Source: Harmothoe impar
Taxonomy: Eukaryota; Annelida; Polychaeta; Phyllodocida; Polynoidae
NCBI GenBank assembly: GCA_947462335.1
Contig: OX381720.1
Location: 45,230,654-45,294,653, forward strand
Reading direction: 5' to 3'
Length of the DNA: 64,000 nt
Below, one piece after another: positions 49,860 to 62,629 of the stretch (position 1 is its first letter; each line of letters opens with the position of its first letter). Both the position numbers and the translations under genes were made by a program. A model generated the notes under the pieces. The model had not been told where the DNA came from. It saw nothing but the letters and a program-made list of their open reading frames with translations, and searched no databases.

Positions 49860-50149
49860 TAGTAATAATTTGTAACGGTCTGGGGTTCGCCTCCCAGTGC
49901 TGGTGCTAGTTTTAATCATCCATGTGAGGGAAAAACAAATTTTAGGTGAATCTAGGTAGACCAAGAGAAGCGATCCATTGCGCCACAGAGCCGGTGTTAC
50001 AAACATTCATATTGGGATATATCTCTACTCTACTTCTCAACTGATTAATAATAATTTGTAAACAGTCTGGGGTTCGCCTCCCAGTGCTGGTGATCATCCA
50101 TGTGAGGGAAAAACGAATTTTAGGTGGATGTAGGTGAAACAAGAGAAGT

Positions 50150-50220
50150 GGCTCCACCAAGGATTGAACTCACCACCTGTGGTGTTGGAGACAGGCCCTG
50201 ATCCATTGAGCCACAGAGCC
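50150..50220 (-). repeat. tRNA-Arg-like SINE module
   Basis: Same family as 49529-49599. Minus strand GGCTCTGTGGCTCAATGGAT start and TGGAGCC end. Confidence 0.65.
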
Positions 50221-50816
50221 GGTGTTACAAATGGTCATATTGGGATACATGTATAAGCTACCTCTGCTATGTCTGTATTAAATGAGCTACAGCCTTGTTG
50301 CTAAAGATCCCTGATGAGAGGTGGCTAGACCTAGGATCGATCCCACGACCTCTCGTGTACATATTACAGGGAAAAGTACTGTAGATCCACAAGTCAGTAC
50401 CGTAACCTGCATCTACAGTAACAGAATTATACATGTACAGTAGAATTTGCTGTATTGTTATTTACAGCTAAAGTACTGTGCATTTACAGCAAATTTTGCT
50501 GTTCACGAACAACAACTTTTTACAGTGTGGTCCATAGAGTTGTGGGCTCATCAGCCGCCCCTCAAATATGAGTTTTGTTCATTTGCAATAAGATAATTTA
50601 GTCCTGTGGTATGCATAGTTAAGGTTATGACTCATTTAGAATATGACTCATATAGAATACACGAAACAAACTCACCAGAATGCTCTCATGGCAACAACAT
50701 GGGTTGAATCCTTTCTTCAAGGGGGGCTCTGGGCTATTGTGGTAGAATAGAGTTCAAGGTAGTCTAGTCTCCTCGGTTGATCCTGTGAAGGGTGTAGAGA
50801 TCCTGGTGTTATCTTT

Positions 50817-50913
50817 CCCAACGGGCACATAATTAAGTTCAATGTTGAATCAACATTCAATCAACATTAATAATCACTTATCAATGTTGATTCAATGTTC
50901 TGTGTCCACTGGG
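50817..50913. mobile_element. Short MITE with CCCAACGGGCACA / CCCAGTGGACACA ends
   Basis: About 97 bp. The inside is made of TTGAATCAACATT / AATGTTGATTCAATGTT inverted words. Relative of 60767-60874. The flanking TA is not kept. Confidence 0.65.
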
Positions 50914-51123
50914 TTTGCTATTGTACTCTTTAGGCGTCTGTGGTGTTCTCTCACTTCCCACAACACCCTCCCATCTATTTTCCCACCGTACAACTAGATA
51001 CTTCTTTTAGGCTCCAATTAGCTCGAGCTGAGCCCATGGCATGCGGGTCTAATTAAGGTGGCTAGACCCTATTGTAAACACGTCAACTGCCCAGGTCATT
51101 GCGCATATGCAGATGCAAGACCT

Positions 51124-51192
51124 GCCCGGGGCTTGAACCCAGGATCTCCCACATGTGAGTCTAACGCTTTACCCCTACTCTACAGGGGCTCT
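51124..51192 (-). repeat. tRNA-like SINE module, third type
   Basis: Minus strand: GCCCCTGTAGAGTAGGGGTA (A-box part), GTTAGACTCACATGTGGGAG and GATCCTGGGTTCAAGCCCCG (B box GGTTCAAGCCC). Not a complete cloverleaf, so it is taken as a SINE head. Confidence 0.55.
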
Positions 51193-51199
51193 GGTAGTT

Positions 51200-52399
51200 G
51201 GCATGCTGAAAGGTATACCTGTACCACATCAAGACTGTGTGCTCCATTTATATGTTTTTTATTTCAAACACCAAAAACCTTTAAAATATGCAGGGGACCA
51301 TATGTTCAAAATATTGTTTTTGGGTGTAAAATATTATAAACTATATCCTGAGAGAACTATAGGGAAAGTTGATTACTTTAAGATGCTATTCCATGCATGT
51401 AAGTAATATCACCATATGATCCTATTACAGATTACTTCAGACTCAAAGCCAGACATCTCAGAAACTAGCTCGGGACCCCCCTATTTTCTTTACACCATTT
51501 GAGACTACTTATAATATGGGCCTCATGACGAAAATCCTGACGAAATCTAAATACTTCTAGACTATGGGGACTACCCACCTTAACTATATGTGCCATTGCT
51601 GTAGTAATGAGGATGTGATGTTACGCATTCCTGAATAAGTAAAAAGACATGAAAGTAAAAACTATATATATATAGGTCACTTTTGTTAAGGACGCCAACG
51701 AGTGTTCACTACCTATGATGGCCGCAGAATAACCCTGTGATGAAATTGAAAAGAAGGTAAAGAATGAACGTGTGATTTACATCACAATTGACTCAGGGTC
51801 AGGGTGAGTGTTTAAAATGTTTGATTGAATTGTATTAGGATGGAAAACGAAAGTTATAAATGCTAAATTATAACCTGGATATGATTGTTGCGGTCAGATG
51901 CATATAATATCATATCATATATGTCCACTCTTGTCCAAAACCATGCGTCCATACCCATGCACTCACGTAATTTGCTACTGCAAAACACTTTTCTTTTAAT
52001 GGTTCGATGATTTTATTACCAAATCTCAACATACACATGCAGTAGAAGTGGAAAAGATAACGAAAGATGATCCTTAGTCATTCAGCAAGACTTTGGTTTG
52101 TTAACACATAAGTGATGAGATGTAGTTTGTAGTTGTAGTTCATTATTTTATTTGACCATAAAAATTACAGGCGTGGGGCGCTTTTCATCATAGTCAAAGA
52201 GAGTACATAAATTGAGCGATTGATGTGATAAGATCTTATATTAGATTACTGATAGGCTACTGATGATCGGGTGTTCGAATATACTTTGTCACAGATCTGT
52301 AAAATTAAAGAGTTATTTGCCAACTTGGTGCCATTAGATTGCATTCAGAAAGTCTTTCTTGATTGTCATGTGCTGCATGTCATAATCTAGGGCATTCCA
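51200..52399. other. Intergenic, nothing recognised
   Basis: AT-rich, no supported gene. The ORF near 51155-51406 overlaps the SINE module and has no known motif. Confidence 0.45.
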
Positions 52400-53590
52400 C
52401 AGGGTGTCACCTCTATGCAGGGGGCTTTTGGAGAAGATTGCTTTCTTGACACGCTGCACTTTCAGTCTCTTTTTGGAGTGCCCCTTTATAGTAGCCTGGT
52501 CTGTGCAACGACCATCTCTGGTGATAGTGAGATGTTATGCATGTGAAACAGGAGTCGTTTCCAGCGCGTTGTATCAAGGTAGGATCCTTTGTGGCATTGG
52601 TGTAGGTCGTGCACATGCATGTCAGGAGCAAAGCGTATCTGCTCGCATGCCCTGAGGCAGTCATTCTGCAGCATTTGAAGTTTCCCTGAAGCCCACACAG
52701 GACCACTATCCGGCATGAAGGTACAGTAGTCAGATATGGGTCTGACCATGTGCTTGTATATATCTGTACTGCAGTCAGCATGTCTGTCTTGCTTCTTACG
52801 CACCTCAGTTGTGGTTGTCTCATACCGATCAGTCTGATTTGTTTCTTGGGTTTGCTGGCCATGTTGATGAAGCGGTCGATCGTTGGGCCCAGGTAGTTGA
52901 ATTCCTGGACCACTGCTAGGGCCCAGCCTTGTAGTAGCAGGTCACAGTGCAGTAGGTCCAGAAAAGAGCGCTGGGAATAGACCCACAAAACATGGTTTTG
53001 TCACTGTTTACTATTAGTTTGTTCACTGAACACCATGCATTGATTGAGTTGAGGTCTGTCTGAAGTAGCATCTTGATCCGCTCTGGGTTCTTACCTGAGA
53101 CAACAATGGCTGATAAGTTGTCCGCATGGAGAAATATGGTGCTGTTCTGGGTGACCTTTATCACATCGTTTATGTACACAATGAACAGGAGCGGCCCGAG
53201 GACGGACTCTTGCGGAACGCCTATTCGGACCGGTTGGAGCAATGAAGTTAGCTCTGGTTAGTTGTAGTCCTGAGTCCAGGTAGTTCTTGAACCAGGCACA
53301 CGAGTTGTCGTCTATTCCATAGTGACTTAATTTCTGCAGCAGGATTGAGTGGTCGACTGTGTCGAACGCCTTCTTCAGATCGAGGAAGACCACGGCTGAC
53401 TGCTCCTGTTTGTTTAATGCAGAGTAGAGGTATTGACTAAGCCTAAGATTGAGTCACCAGTGGATCTTCCTGGAACGAAGCCCGCCTGCTCCCTAGCAAT
53501 GATGCCGTTATCTGTCAGTCCAGGAGTTGTTCTGGACATAGAGTAGTATAACAAGCAAACTCATACCTGACATAGCAGGCTACACCTCCG
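52400..53590 (-). pseudogene. Broken LINE reverse transcriptase
   Basis: Non-LTR RT on the minus strand in several frames: GFVPGRSTGDSILGL (near 53480), VVFLDLKKAFDTVDHSILLQKL (53330-53393), GVPQESVLGPLLFIVYINDV (near 53170-53230), and HADNLSA where FADD would be expected (near 53120), so the catalytic Asp pair is damaged. NYLGPTIDR and LQNDCLRAC thumb-like blocks follow toward 52500. No endonuclease part is seen. A different LINE family from the one at 9-14 kb, closer to CR1/Jockey types without RNase H. Confidence 0.85.
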
Positions 53591-53627
53591 CCACGGCGAG
53601 TCATGCTGTTAGTAGGTACCGCACATA

Positions 53628-54819
53628 CCCAGCTAGCACCTTATGTAAAAAGTACGTCTTTTACTGGTCATATTCACGTTGATACGTAAAAATGACCCCA
53701 TAATGACATCTTGAGGGAGTAAATCATTTTACATGGTGGTTTGACAAGAAACTTACGTATTATTTACATCTAAATGGCCATGTGAAAGAGACATAAGTCA
53801 TTTGATATCATCCATACATTTGAATGTGGTCACTATTTAGCATAACAAGTAGTTAAATCTTGATCAGAATATTACATCTTTTTTTGGAGAAATTATATAC
53901 GTAATACATTGATGTTAAATTCATGACTTAAGGTGCATGCTAAAATGATGTGATAGATTTGACATCAATATTCCGTATAGTTTATATATGTGGTACATCC
54001 TTATCTGGTCAGATTATGACGTCTATAACACATCTGTACTTTACCTTTCAAGTGGTTCACTCTTTTAACACAAGATGTCTCTCTTAACCAATATCAATAG
54101 AATCCCATCTACATTAGCAATACTTTGGCCATGAATGAGTATTTATTCAACACAATGAATTTCCAAAGAAGATGAAATTTGAACAACTTTTGTCTGGAAT
54201 GTATGATATGTTATTTTTGTTCCTGTAGAATGATTGTTTAAGGGAGAACCAGGAGATTAGTATGAGCACACCTTTTCTGTGGTTGCTACAACTATTCAAA
54301 TCAAAATACTGACCATGAGCTGGCATCACATCTTGGCCAATTTGCTAGGATCAATGTGCTAAGTCTCTGCAGGAATATTGGTGATGTCTACAGGCAAAAT
54401 ACGCTGATTGCCTTCGATGATACCTATTTCTGATGGAGAAGTCTTACTCTAGGTGTAGGGTAGACGTTAGATACATGTCTTTTCATGTCTAAAATGTGTT
54501 TGAATCTGGCATCTTATTTATGAAATAAATTTATACCACAATTTAAATGATTTTGGAATATACCCACTTCACACAATGTTACAATTATTCCACTTACTTA
54601 CATCATTATATCGCATCTTCCTGATGTCTTTCAAATCTTTCAAAGCAGGTCATATTAATATTATCATATTACATCAAAAAGATGTCTGAAGTATGATGTC
54701 TAAACCATTTGCATATAAGACGTCATGAGGCCAAGAATACGACGTAACCAAATGTAGTAAATATCTGTTGAGAAAAGATGTAGAGATGACTTGATTTACT
54801 ACGAGTTTTGCTAGCTGGG
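53628..54819. mobile_element. 1.2-kb non-autonomous transposon with CCCAGCTAGCA ends
   Basis: 11-bp perfect inverted ends (CCCAGCTAGCA) flanked by TA (53626-53627, 54820-54821). No transposase. The inside is AT-rich with many short ATGTCTTTTCATG and TGATGTC words. Ends and target type resemble the CCCAGTGGGCACA group. Confidence 0.8.
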
Positions 54820-54821
54820 TA

Positions 54822-54990
54822 TACTGTGAAAGTACTTATATTCACGGGTATACATTTTCGCGGATGTAGCACAAAAGACTAATTCGCGGGTATTTATTCC
54901 ATACTGAAGCATACAAGAATTTCGCGGATTTTCAATTTCCGTGAATATAGCGAAAATATATACCCAGTGAAATAAAGTACGACCACAGTA
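54822..54990. mobile_element. MITE with TACTGTGAAAGTACTT ends
   Basis: Inverted ends TACTGTGAAAGTACTTATAT and, in complement, TACTGTGGTCGTACTTTATT. The inside has TTCGCGG / CCGTGAA words in inverted order. Directly abuts the 53628-54819 element. Relative of 38957-39147. Confidence 0.7.
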
Positions 54991-57450
54991 TGCGAGTCAT
55001 GGCGGCGAAATCGCCGATCCTCAGAGAAAAAATGTCAATCTTTACAAGCCTCCAGAGACCAGAAAAATTAGTGTACAGAAATGTCAAACCCCTCAATAGA
55101 AAGATATGGATCTGCTAGTTTGAAATATCATTAGTATTAAGTAGGTTGTATTTGCTATGGATGTGCAAATGGGTCTTCACTGGGGGTCACTTCAGATCAA
55201 ATTACAGGTTTTGTCACCTGTTTTCCTGCAGCTGATTTGACTCTCTGTCATATAAACTGAGTTTCCCATTGCACCATACATTGCACATGAAATGTACCAG
55301 CACTGTTGATTAGGATACATATCAGGCTTCACTGTGGTCCCGGATACGAACAAAAATTATCAAAAATTAGTACTTTTGTAGCATTTCATAGAAAATAATA
55401 GGTTACAAAACATGTTATTATTGAGAAAAAAATGTTTGTCCCGCCCCTCACACTGAAGTATGAAATAGCTATTATAACCATGTGAAGAGAGCTAAGCAAT
55501 ATATGGATGGTGCAGTGGAAAAATTAAATCATAGTTATTTTTCTGTACAAATCCTATATAGCATACTGGTAAGAAAAAAAAAGAAGTTAATTTCCATAAA
55601 AATATGGTATTGATGTTGACATGTCATGGGTAGTATGTGTTTCAAATTACAAGAGGATTGGACTGCTAGTTAACAATCCATGGCATCATTTGTAGTATAG
55701 CATTTGTGACAAGGGTACATATTAATGATCTTGCCATTTTTAAATACATATGACTCAATAAATACATACAGGAAATGATCTGTGAAAAAGTATTCATGCT
55801 CTATGTAACATGTAGATACATTATATCCAATACCAAAGTCCTCAAGTATGTATTTCTTGAGATGGCTATGGGGTCAAAATAGCAGAATGGCCAATTTCAG
55901 TGGTAAGGGATTGGCAACTCTGCAATGTTAGAGGGTACAGTATTTCAAAACAGATGTGTTCAAACACATTCTGAAGATATTTGTACAATGTCCATATAAC
56001 GTTGATTGGGAAATATCTTTTTAAAACTGAATATTGACATCAGAATGAATGTTTTATCCCTCCATTGATCCATTGGCTACTGGGAATGAAAGGTGCTAAA
56101 TGACTGAAACTTTTATTTTTGGAAAATTCATATAAAATAAACTACTGAACGGATCTAAACATAGTTACCACCATTCTTCATCATGCTTCATAAGCAGTAT
56201 AACAATTTTCTTCAGTAATGGGTATTCAGAGTAGCACTTGGGATGGTTTCATTGAACCATGTTTCCATTATACACAAATAGTCTAGACCAAAAGCTAGTC
56301 TGCCTAACTGACCAATCTTTTTTTTCAAGACTGCAGGCATTTATGACAAGTGTTTACGATACAAAAGATCACAATCAGTACAAGTGGGTGCAGAAAGTGG
56401 TGCGTAGATAAATGCCTGGCTGCGGGATACTTTGTGGTTGTCAGGACAAGATCAGAGGTCGGGGACTTCCAAGTATCTGGTCTAGTTGAGTAGTGACTGT
56501 CGTGTAGATACTCCACTGGGGGATGCATTTGACGACAGAGTGCACCTAGCCAATAAGATAAAGATTATACAAGGAGGAAAACAAAATATTACTTAGTTGG
56601 CGGCTCCACATTATATGCATGGGTAGTGCTTAATTCAGTGCAATATGTATGGTCATGCCCTACGAATACCAGTTGCTCTATAGCTAAACCAAGTCTACTT
56701 GGTTCGGTGGGCCATCCATGTACTGTCATTACAGTTCCTAGAGACCGTGTCACCCAACGGGTTCACGGCATTATGTATGAGCCACATGATAGCGTGTGGA
56801 GGGAGGCTCCTCAGTCTTAATTACCCAGTCTATCAGCCTTAGTCTATCATAAGTCTTTCCAAATCAATCCTGAATAGCTGTCAGCCATAATAACTTGGGT
56901 ACGAGAGGGGATGGGCTGAGCCTTCCAAGATACCTCTATCTAGTCTAGAGCAAACAGGAGAGATTCTATGCAAGAAAAGAGATTTATGTCCTCTAATTTT
57001 AGAGGGAAGAAGTAGGCATTATCAAGGAGCCTACGATTTTTAAAAATCTTAATGGACAAGGTACAATACAGATTCATAATATTAGACATAGATACATGAG
57101 TTTTTGTAGGAAATCAACATAACTACTTTTTTCAACAGTGGGGTGCATAGTGTTTCATAACAACTATTGATTAATGTGATCTCTTGTAGAGGGGCTTTAA
57201 TAACTACAAGTCTTTCTTTAAGACTCTATCTATGACTTATGTAATGAAAGGCCTGTAGCTAGGAAAGCCCATCCATGAGAAATCAAATGCATTAGCAGTT
57301 GTTATGAAACACTATGCACCCCACTGTTGACTGTCATGCATGAGTGGCCTACTCACGGAGTGCCACCGGTTATACTACAAAGTACCCTTCTTATCTAGAT
57401 GTGCATTAGTTGTATGATAATTGTTTAAGTGATTTGTGACATGCATATGG
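54991..57450. other. Intergenic, nothing recognised
   Basis: No coding exon, tRNA or named repeat. AT-rich with short homopolymers. Confidence 0.45.
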
Positions 57451-58100
57451 TATGTACAGTGCACAAGCACTGCTACCTATTCTTTTGATATTCCTTTAAA
57501 TTGTAAGTACTGATTAATGGCAAGTACACAGCTCTAGCACTGTTAACACTTTTATAACGCATTTGATGTATGCTCTGATATTGACATGAAGAACTGTTAT
57601 AAAGTATAATATCATATTGCCTGCATGCCATTGTTGAATATGCATTATAACAATAGAATGATATGTCCACTATGATTTGTGACCATATTGATTGAATACT
57701 TCATCAAAATTATTAAGGAGGGCCTGAGTGTCCGACACCACCATATTGAGTCTAATATATTTTTGAAAAATCACCTTGTCTGAAAAAAAACACTTTCAAA
57801 ACTCAAAAATAATCATGCTATGTTGGTAGGTACAGTGCACCAGCACTGCTCCAATCCTTCATCTCCAAAGAAACATCGACATAACAAGGTTCCGCGCTGA
57901 AACACATCCTAGTTAGGTACAATGCACCAGCATTGCCCTCCTAGAATGGCTAACATTATATTTATATTTATCACTATCATATCATGTATGAGACAGACAG
58001 GTACAATGGACAAGCATTTTCTTCTACATAATGCAACGTCAGTAAGTAATAATCATGACAAACAGATAGGCACAATGCACAAGCATTGTCCTCTTTCTAA
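57451..58100 (+). repeat. Spaced hairpin motif repeated five times
   Basis: A motif of the form GGTACARTGCACMAGCAYTG occurs near 57455, 57830, 57917, 58002 and 58070. Each copy has a dyad (CAGTGCACCAGCACTG or AATGCACAAGCATT). Spacing is about 375, 87, 85 and 68 bp, and spacer sequences are unrelated by eye. Confidence 0.65.
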
Positions 58101-60729
58101 ACAATATTCTTTGTATTCTTTAACAGCTCAACACACTATGTTAAAGGGGAAAGCCAACTCTCCGTACAACTCCAACATTCTTCTCCGACATATATTCATA
58201 CTACATCGATATTTTGTAAAATCAGCAGCGATCACCAGTAGACAACATCATAATGCTGGAAATACATGCATATGTGTATCTAGTGTGTATTATTCTCATC
58301 GGGACAGACTCTCCTGGGAACATTATATTTATGTTCATTTGTGTAATTTTCTATGTGACGTTTTGATGAAAACGTAATTATTACTGACTGAAACTGTAAC
58401 ACTGAGATCGGCTGTTTCATATCAACTGATTGACCGCATTTAAAAATATGCTAAAATTTAAATCAGTACGAAATATATTAAAGGAAGGATATTCTTACCA
58501 TGACATTTGAACAGCTAAGAAGAATTAAGCGATGCCTGTGCGGATCATCCATTTTGTTTGGTTTCTCACCCTCTTGACAAATTATTTCACAAAGAAAATG
58601 ATATCAAAACAAATTTCAAAGAAATGAAATTAGCCAAACAAGTGAGACTCGCGCGACACCGCGTAGAGCATCCTTTATGTGTGTCTGCCCACAAAGCTAT
58701 GCAAAAAGCATGTAACTGTAGGAAAGAGAGCAAACTGAATAGAGCCTACTGAAATGGCATTGTCACGAGGGATACTTATAAGGGTTACCTGTTATAAATA
58801 TTTGCACAACAAGCCGCCCACTGTGGTCACCTTCCGTCCGATATGTGACACCTTGATCTAGGAAAATAACATTAACGAAGCACGCTACATTTATACCAGA
58901 AGCTATTAATTTCACACTCATGTCTGACTGGGCTGAGAAAACAGCCCACGTGCCAAGACTCACATGGCCAGCCTTTAAGACTCTCCTCCCTCACTTCTCA
59001 ACCCAACCGGCCTCTCTACCCACGGGAGGTATTCTTTATCATAATTAGTATACACATGTATGCAGCTAGTATGGGTACTTTCCCCACAAGTATGTAAGTT
59101 GTAATAAAGTCCAAATAAGGACCAAATGATAAGGCTCGAAATGTCCCAGTTTTCACCACAATTCGCCGCAGTTGGACACATTTTTTAGCCGCATGAACCT
59201 ACACTATACTTTAAGTAAGGTGCTAAGGGTCTGTCTAATGTAACAATGGGCACATTGCGTCTTTGATTGCCTAATAGATTCTGCCCATTTCCATCTGTTT
59301 TAAACTCCCGGGGGGCCACTCCCTACCTTTTCTATAGTAACTATGTGTGAACATCACCTCAAATTCTGTACCCTTATCATGGGAGAAAAAAAAACAACAC
59401 CCTTTTCATGGGAAACCAAGCAAAAAAAAAACATAATCAAGGAGGACTGAGAAAAATTGTGAGATTTAAAAAATAACTCGAAAATGGTAGGTCTTACCCT
59501 TGCTCTGTGCATAAATATGTGTCTTTATGTTGAGAAAAGCTTGATTAATGTCTCATCTGAGAGTTTTTCAAGTAATTCAGCCATAAAATGTACCCCTATT
59601 CCTCCAAAATTGTCTAAAAAGCACCCCTTTTCAAGGGCCCTCGTCCAAAAACATACCCTTTCCCTTGGAATCGTGTTCACACATAGTCAGTAATGCTGAG
59701 GTAGTCCCCCCCCCCCCCGGGTTTAAACTGCAATCCCTCGATTAAACTAGCCCAATGTATTTATGTGCTAGTACACATGTATGAGTGAATTTTACTCCCT
59801 GTTGACCTGACCATGACTTTGGTGTCACCTGAATTGATTACTGCATGTAATGGAGGATAAGTTCAGTTAATGGAGGCTAAGACAAAATTAATAATGGCCA
59901 CCGTCCACAGAGCATAAATCGGCCGTATATTGATAAAATTGCCATACATTCCCTACGCAAATTGCGTATAGAATAGCCGTAGGCCTATACGGCCTATTTA
60001 TGCTTTGTGGATGGTGACCCTTGCCAGAGTAAGGTTATAATGCTATACTGACGTACGCCCTTATCCATAAAACCGAGTGGACAATAATTATTATCGATTC
60101 TGTGTGTAACTAAGTACACCAGGCGCACAAGCAGGTATGTCAAAGTGATTTTTAGTATCTGTGTTCCATTTTGAAGTCCCTATACTGGAGAGAGAGGCAC
60201 ACAACCCCATCATTTAATTTTTAGGCTGTTCCAAGGGGGGACGTGATGATGATCGAATTTATGAGGTGAGCGAAGTGTGAGACGGACAGGCCTTTGGTAT
60301 GCTGTATGTCTTACCATAACAGGGGGAAGTCAAAATGTGGAATCCTTCGACCGTATGACCTGACAATCAGTCATGTATGTGATCGTGTAAATTGTCTACA
60401 CAATACATCTATGAATCATATATAATAATATAAATTGCACTTATATCATGAAATCATCTGTATTATTAGAGCATGTCACCTCTGTGAATTATCTGATTTT
60501 AGAGAGTATGGCAACCTCATATTTAAATGGAAAATACGTCATGTTATATTTCAATAACTCACCAAAACTGGAATTCTTCTGGATGAAACCATGTTGATTT
60601 GTTTTAAGCCCTGGCATAACATTTTAACGAAAAATAAATAAAAGACCTAGGCCTATACATTGTAAACCTATCCAGAACCTCATTAGATCTTATCTCAGAA
60701 TTGTTTTACAGTGGGATCTTTGTTGTGTA
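58101..60729. other. Intergenic, nothing recognised
   Basis: No gene recognised. ORFs near 57922-58377 and 58558-58752 show no known motif and are not called. C and A runs occur near 59390-59710. Confidence 0.45.
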
Positions 60730-60731
60730 TA

Positions 60732-61559
60732 CACTGAATACCCTATGGCCTATTAGGTGATCAGTACCCAGTGGGCACAGAACATTGAATCAGCATTGAA
60801 AATTGGTTGACAATGCTGATTCAATGTTGATTCAATGTTGATTCAACGCTAAACGGAATTGTGTGCCCACTGGGTAGTGATGACCTTAGGGTGATCATAT
60901 TGATGGTGTCCTGGCGGCGTACCTGGTCCTCTTTAGAGTAATCATATGTGAGGACCCAGGGTCATCATATTGATCACCTTTTATGCAAAATCCAAGAGGA
61001 CGCAGAGTCATCAATATGATAACCCTGAGTAGTCAATCTGATGACTGTCATACTGTTTTTGATCTGTCTTCATTATGAAGTGGTATTTAGAGATAATGTT
61101 ATAATTACCCTTCCCAATCACGATGCCTAGCGTGGCCATCCCTTATAACATGCACCATAAGGCATGTGTGTGTATATAACAAGCAACAGTCACTCCTTAC
61201 ACTTGTAATAATGGTTTTCGAGACAAAACAGGTGTCTATGTCTATACGCATCTATGCTTTTGGTAATTCTGCCACAATCATCTTTTAAATTAATTGGCTT
61301 TATAATATCATAGTTTTCTTTATATCATCCAGTTTATATACTTATGTGATCAGGATTATAATAGGTATTAATCAGTAGATCACCTAGAGCATGGGCTGTA
61401 TGTTACATTGTTGTATAGTAGAGCCCTCTACTGGCAAAATTATGTCCTCAAGTTGATTGCCTAAGGTTATCACTGTGATGACTTTAGGTGATCAACTGGG
61501 AATGATCACCCCCAGTCATCTGCACTGAGGACCTTTCAACAGGCCTAGGGTTTTCAGTG
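60732..61559. mobile_element. CACTGAA-ended non-autonomous transposon
   Basis: Inverted ends CACTGAATACCCTA and, in complement, CACTGAAAACCCTAGGCCT, flanked by TA (60730-60731, 61560-61561). About 830 bp, with internal GGTGATCA / TGATCACC words and no transposase. A shorter MITE is nested in it at 60767-60874. Confidence 0.65.
60767..60874. mobile_element. 108-bp MITE with CCCAGTGGGCACA ends
   Basis: Perfect 13-bp inverted ends flanked by TA (60765-60766, 60875-60876). The centre is a series of AATGTTGATTCA / TGAATCAGCATT words that fold back. Nested in the CACTGAA element. Confidence 0.85.
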
Positions 61560-61680
61560 TATGATATTAATCATAAAGGCACTGGTACTGCTATTCTGGC
61601 ACATTCAGAGACAATGACGTTTGGAACATCTTTTTCCCTATGTCCTACAGTAATGTTATATTGTATGGTACCTACTGCCA

Positions 61681-61684
<4 letters not shown>

Positions 61685-61759
<75 letters not shown>
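61685..61759 (+). repeat. (CT)n microsatellite
   Basis: About 75 bp of CT dinucleotides with one break (TCTTCTC). Reading frames of poly-Leu-Ser here are artefacts. Confidence 0.97.
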
Positions 61760-61763
<4 letters not shown>

Positions 61764-62086
61764 GTGGCCTTGGTGGGTATGGGGATATTTTAAGTTTTAA
61801 TCATAGGGGCACTGTTAGAAGTAAGTAGTGTTCCTGTACACCAAATACTGGGGGCAACTATGGTTCCAGTAGATTGTGCTGTAGACCTACAGCAAGTGAG
61901 CATTTGTATATTTACAGCACTATGTACTGTATAGGGACAGCAGAATCTTCTGTTACTGTACAGCAAAATTGATTGTAAATCATAGTCTGAAGGTCCTGGG
62001 TTCACCTCCCAGTGCTGGTGATATTTTTAACCATCCATGTGAGGGGAAAACGAATTTTAGGTGGATGTAGGTAAAACAAGAGAAGT

Positions 62087-62157
62087 GGCTCCACCAAGGA
62101 TTGAACTCACCGCCTGTGGTGTTGGAGACAGGCACTGATCCGTTGCGCCACAGAGCC
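62087..62157 (-). repeat. tRNA-Arg-like SINE module
   Basis: Minus strand GGCTCTGTGGCGCAACGGAT start, GAGTTCAATCC B box, TGGAGCC end. Best preserved of the five whole modules. Confidence 0.7.
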
Positions 62158-62321
62158 GGTGTTACAAACATTCATGTTGGGATATATCTCTACTCCACTT
62201 CTCAACTGTATAATAATAATTTGTTAAGGTCTGGGGTTCGCCTCCCAGTGCTGGTGATATTTTAACCATCCATGTGAGGCGAAAACGAATTTTAGGTGGA
62301 TGTAGGAAAAACAAGAGAAGT

Positions 62322-62393
62322 GGCTCCACCAAGGATTGAACTCACCCACCTGCGGTGTTGGAGACAGGCGCTGATCCTTTGTGCCACAGAGCC
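62322..62393 (-). repeat. tRNA-Arg-like SINE module
   Basis: Same family; A-box region reads GGCACAAAGGAT and one extra base lies in the T arm. Confidence 0.65.
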
Positions 62394-62558
62394 GGTGTTA
62401 CCAATGGTCATATTGGGATATATCTCTACTCTACTTCTCAACTAATTAATAATAATTTTTAAAGGTCTGGGGTTCACCTCCCAGTGCTGGTGATATTTTT
62501 AACCATCCATGTGAGGCGAAAACGAATTTTAGGTGGATGTAGGTGAAACAAGAGAAGT

Positions 62559-62629
62559 GGCTCCACCAAGGATTGAACTCACTACCTGTGGTGTTGGAGA
62601 CAGGCCCTGATCCGTTGTGCCACAGAGCC
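62559..62629 (-). repeat. tRNA-Arg-like SINE module
   Basis: Same family; A-box region GGCACAACGGAT, B box GAGTTCAATCC. Confidence 0.65.

Larger units (their letters stand above)
49252..50527. mobile_element. CACTG-ended non-autonomous transposon with tRNA-like tandem units, copy 1
   Basis: Ends CACTGTTAGAAGT and, in complement, CACTGTAAAAAGT. A 2-bp TG duplication flanks it (49250-49251, 50528-50529). There is no transposase. Inside are three tandem units, each carrying a minus-strand tRNA-like module (whole at 49529-49599 and 50150-50220, internally deleted near 49975-50000). Terminal CAGTAGAATTTGCTG / CAGCAAATTTTGCTG words recur. The ends and 2-bp target suggest a CACTA/EnSpm-like group, which is inference. 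The second copy is at 61810-62928. Confidence 0.75.

Noticed and set aside
57922..58377. 151-codon ORF as a gene
   Set aside because: It covers the spaced hairpin repeats, starts within one of them, and shows no family motif or splice context.
61557..61828. ORFs with long Ser-Leu repeats
   Set aside because: Pure translation of the (CT)n microsatellite.
62087..62157. A functional tRNA-Arg gene
   Set aside because: The cloverleaf has a 10-nt anticodon loop and a mismatched T arm, and the module recurs inside tandem repeat units. It is a SINE-type derivative.
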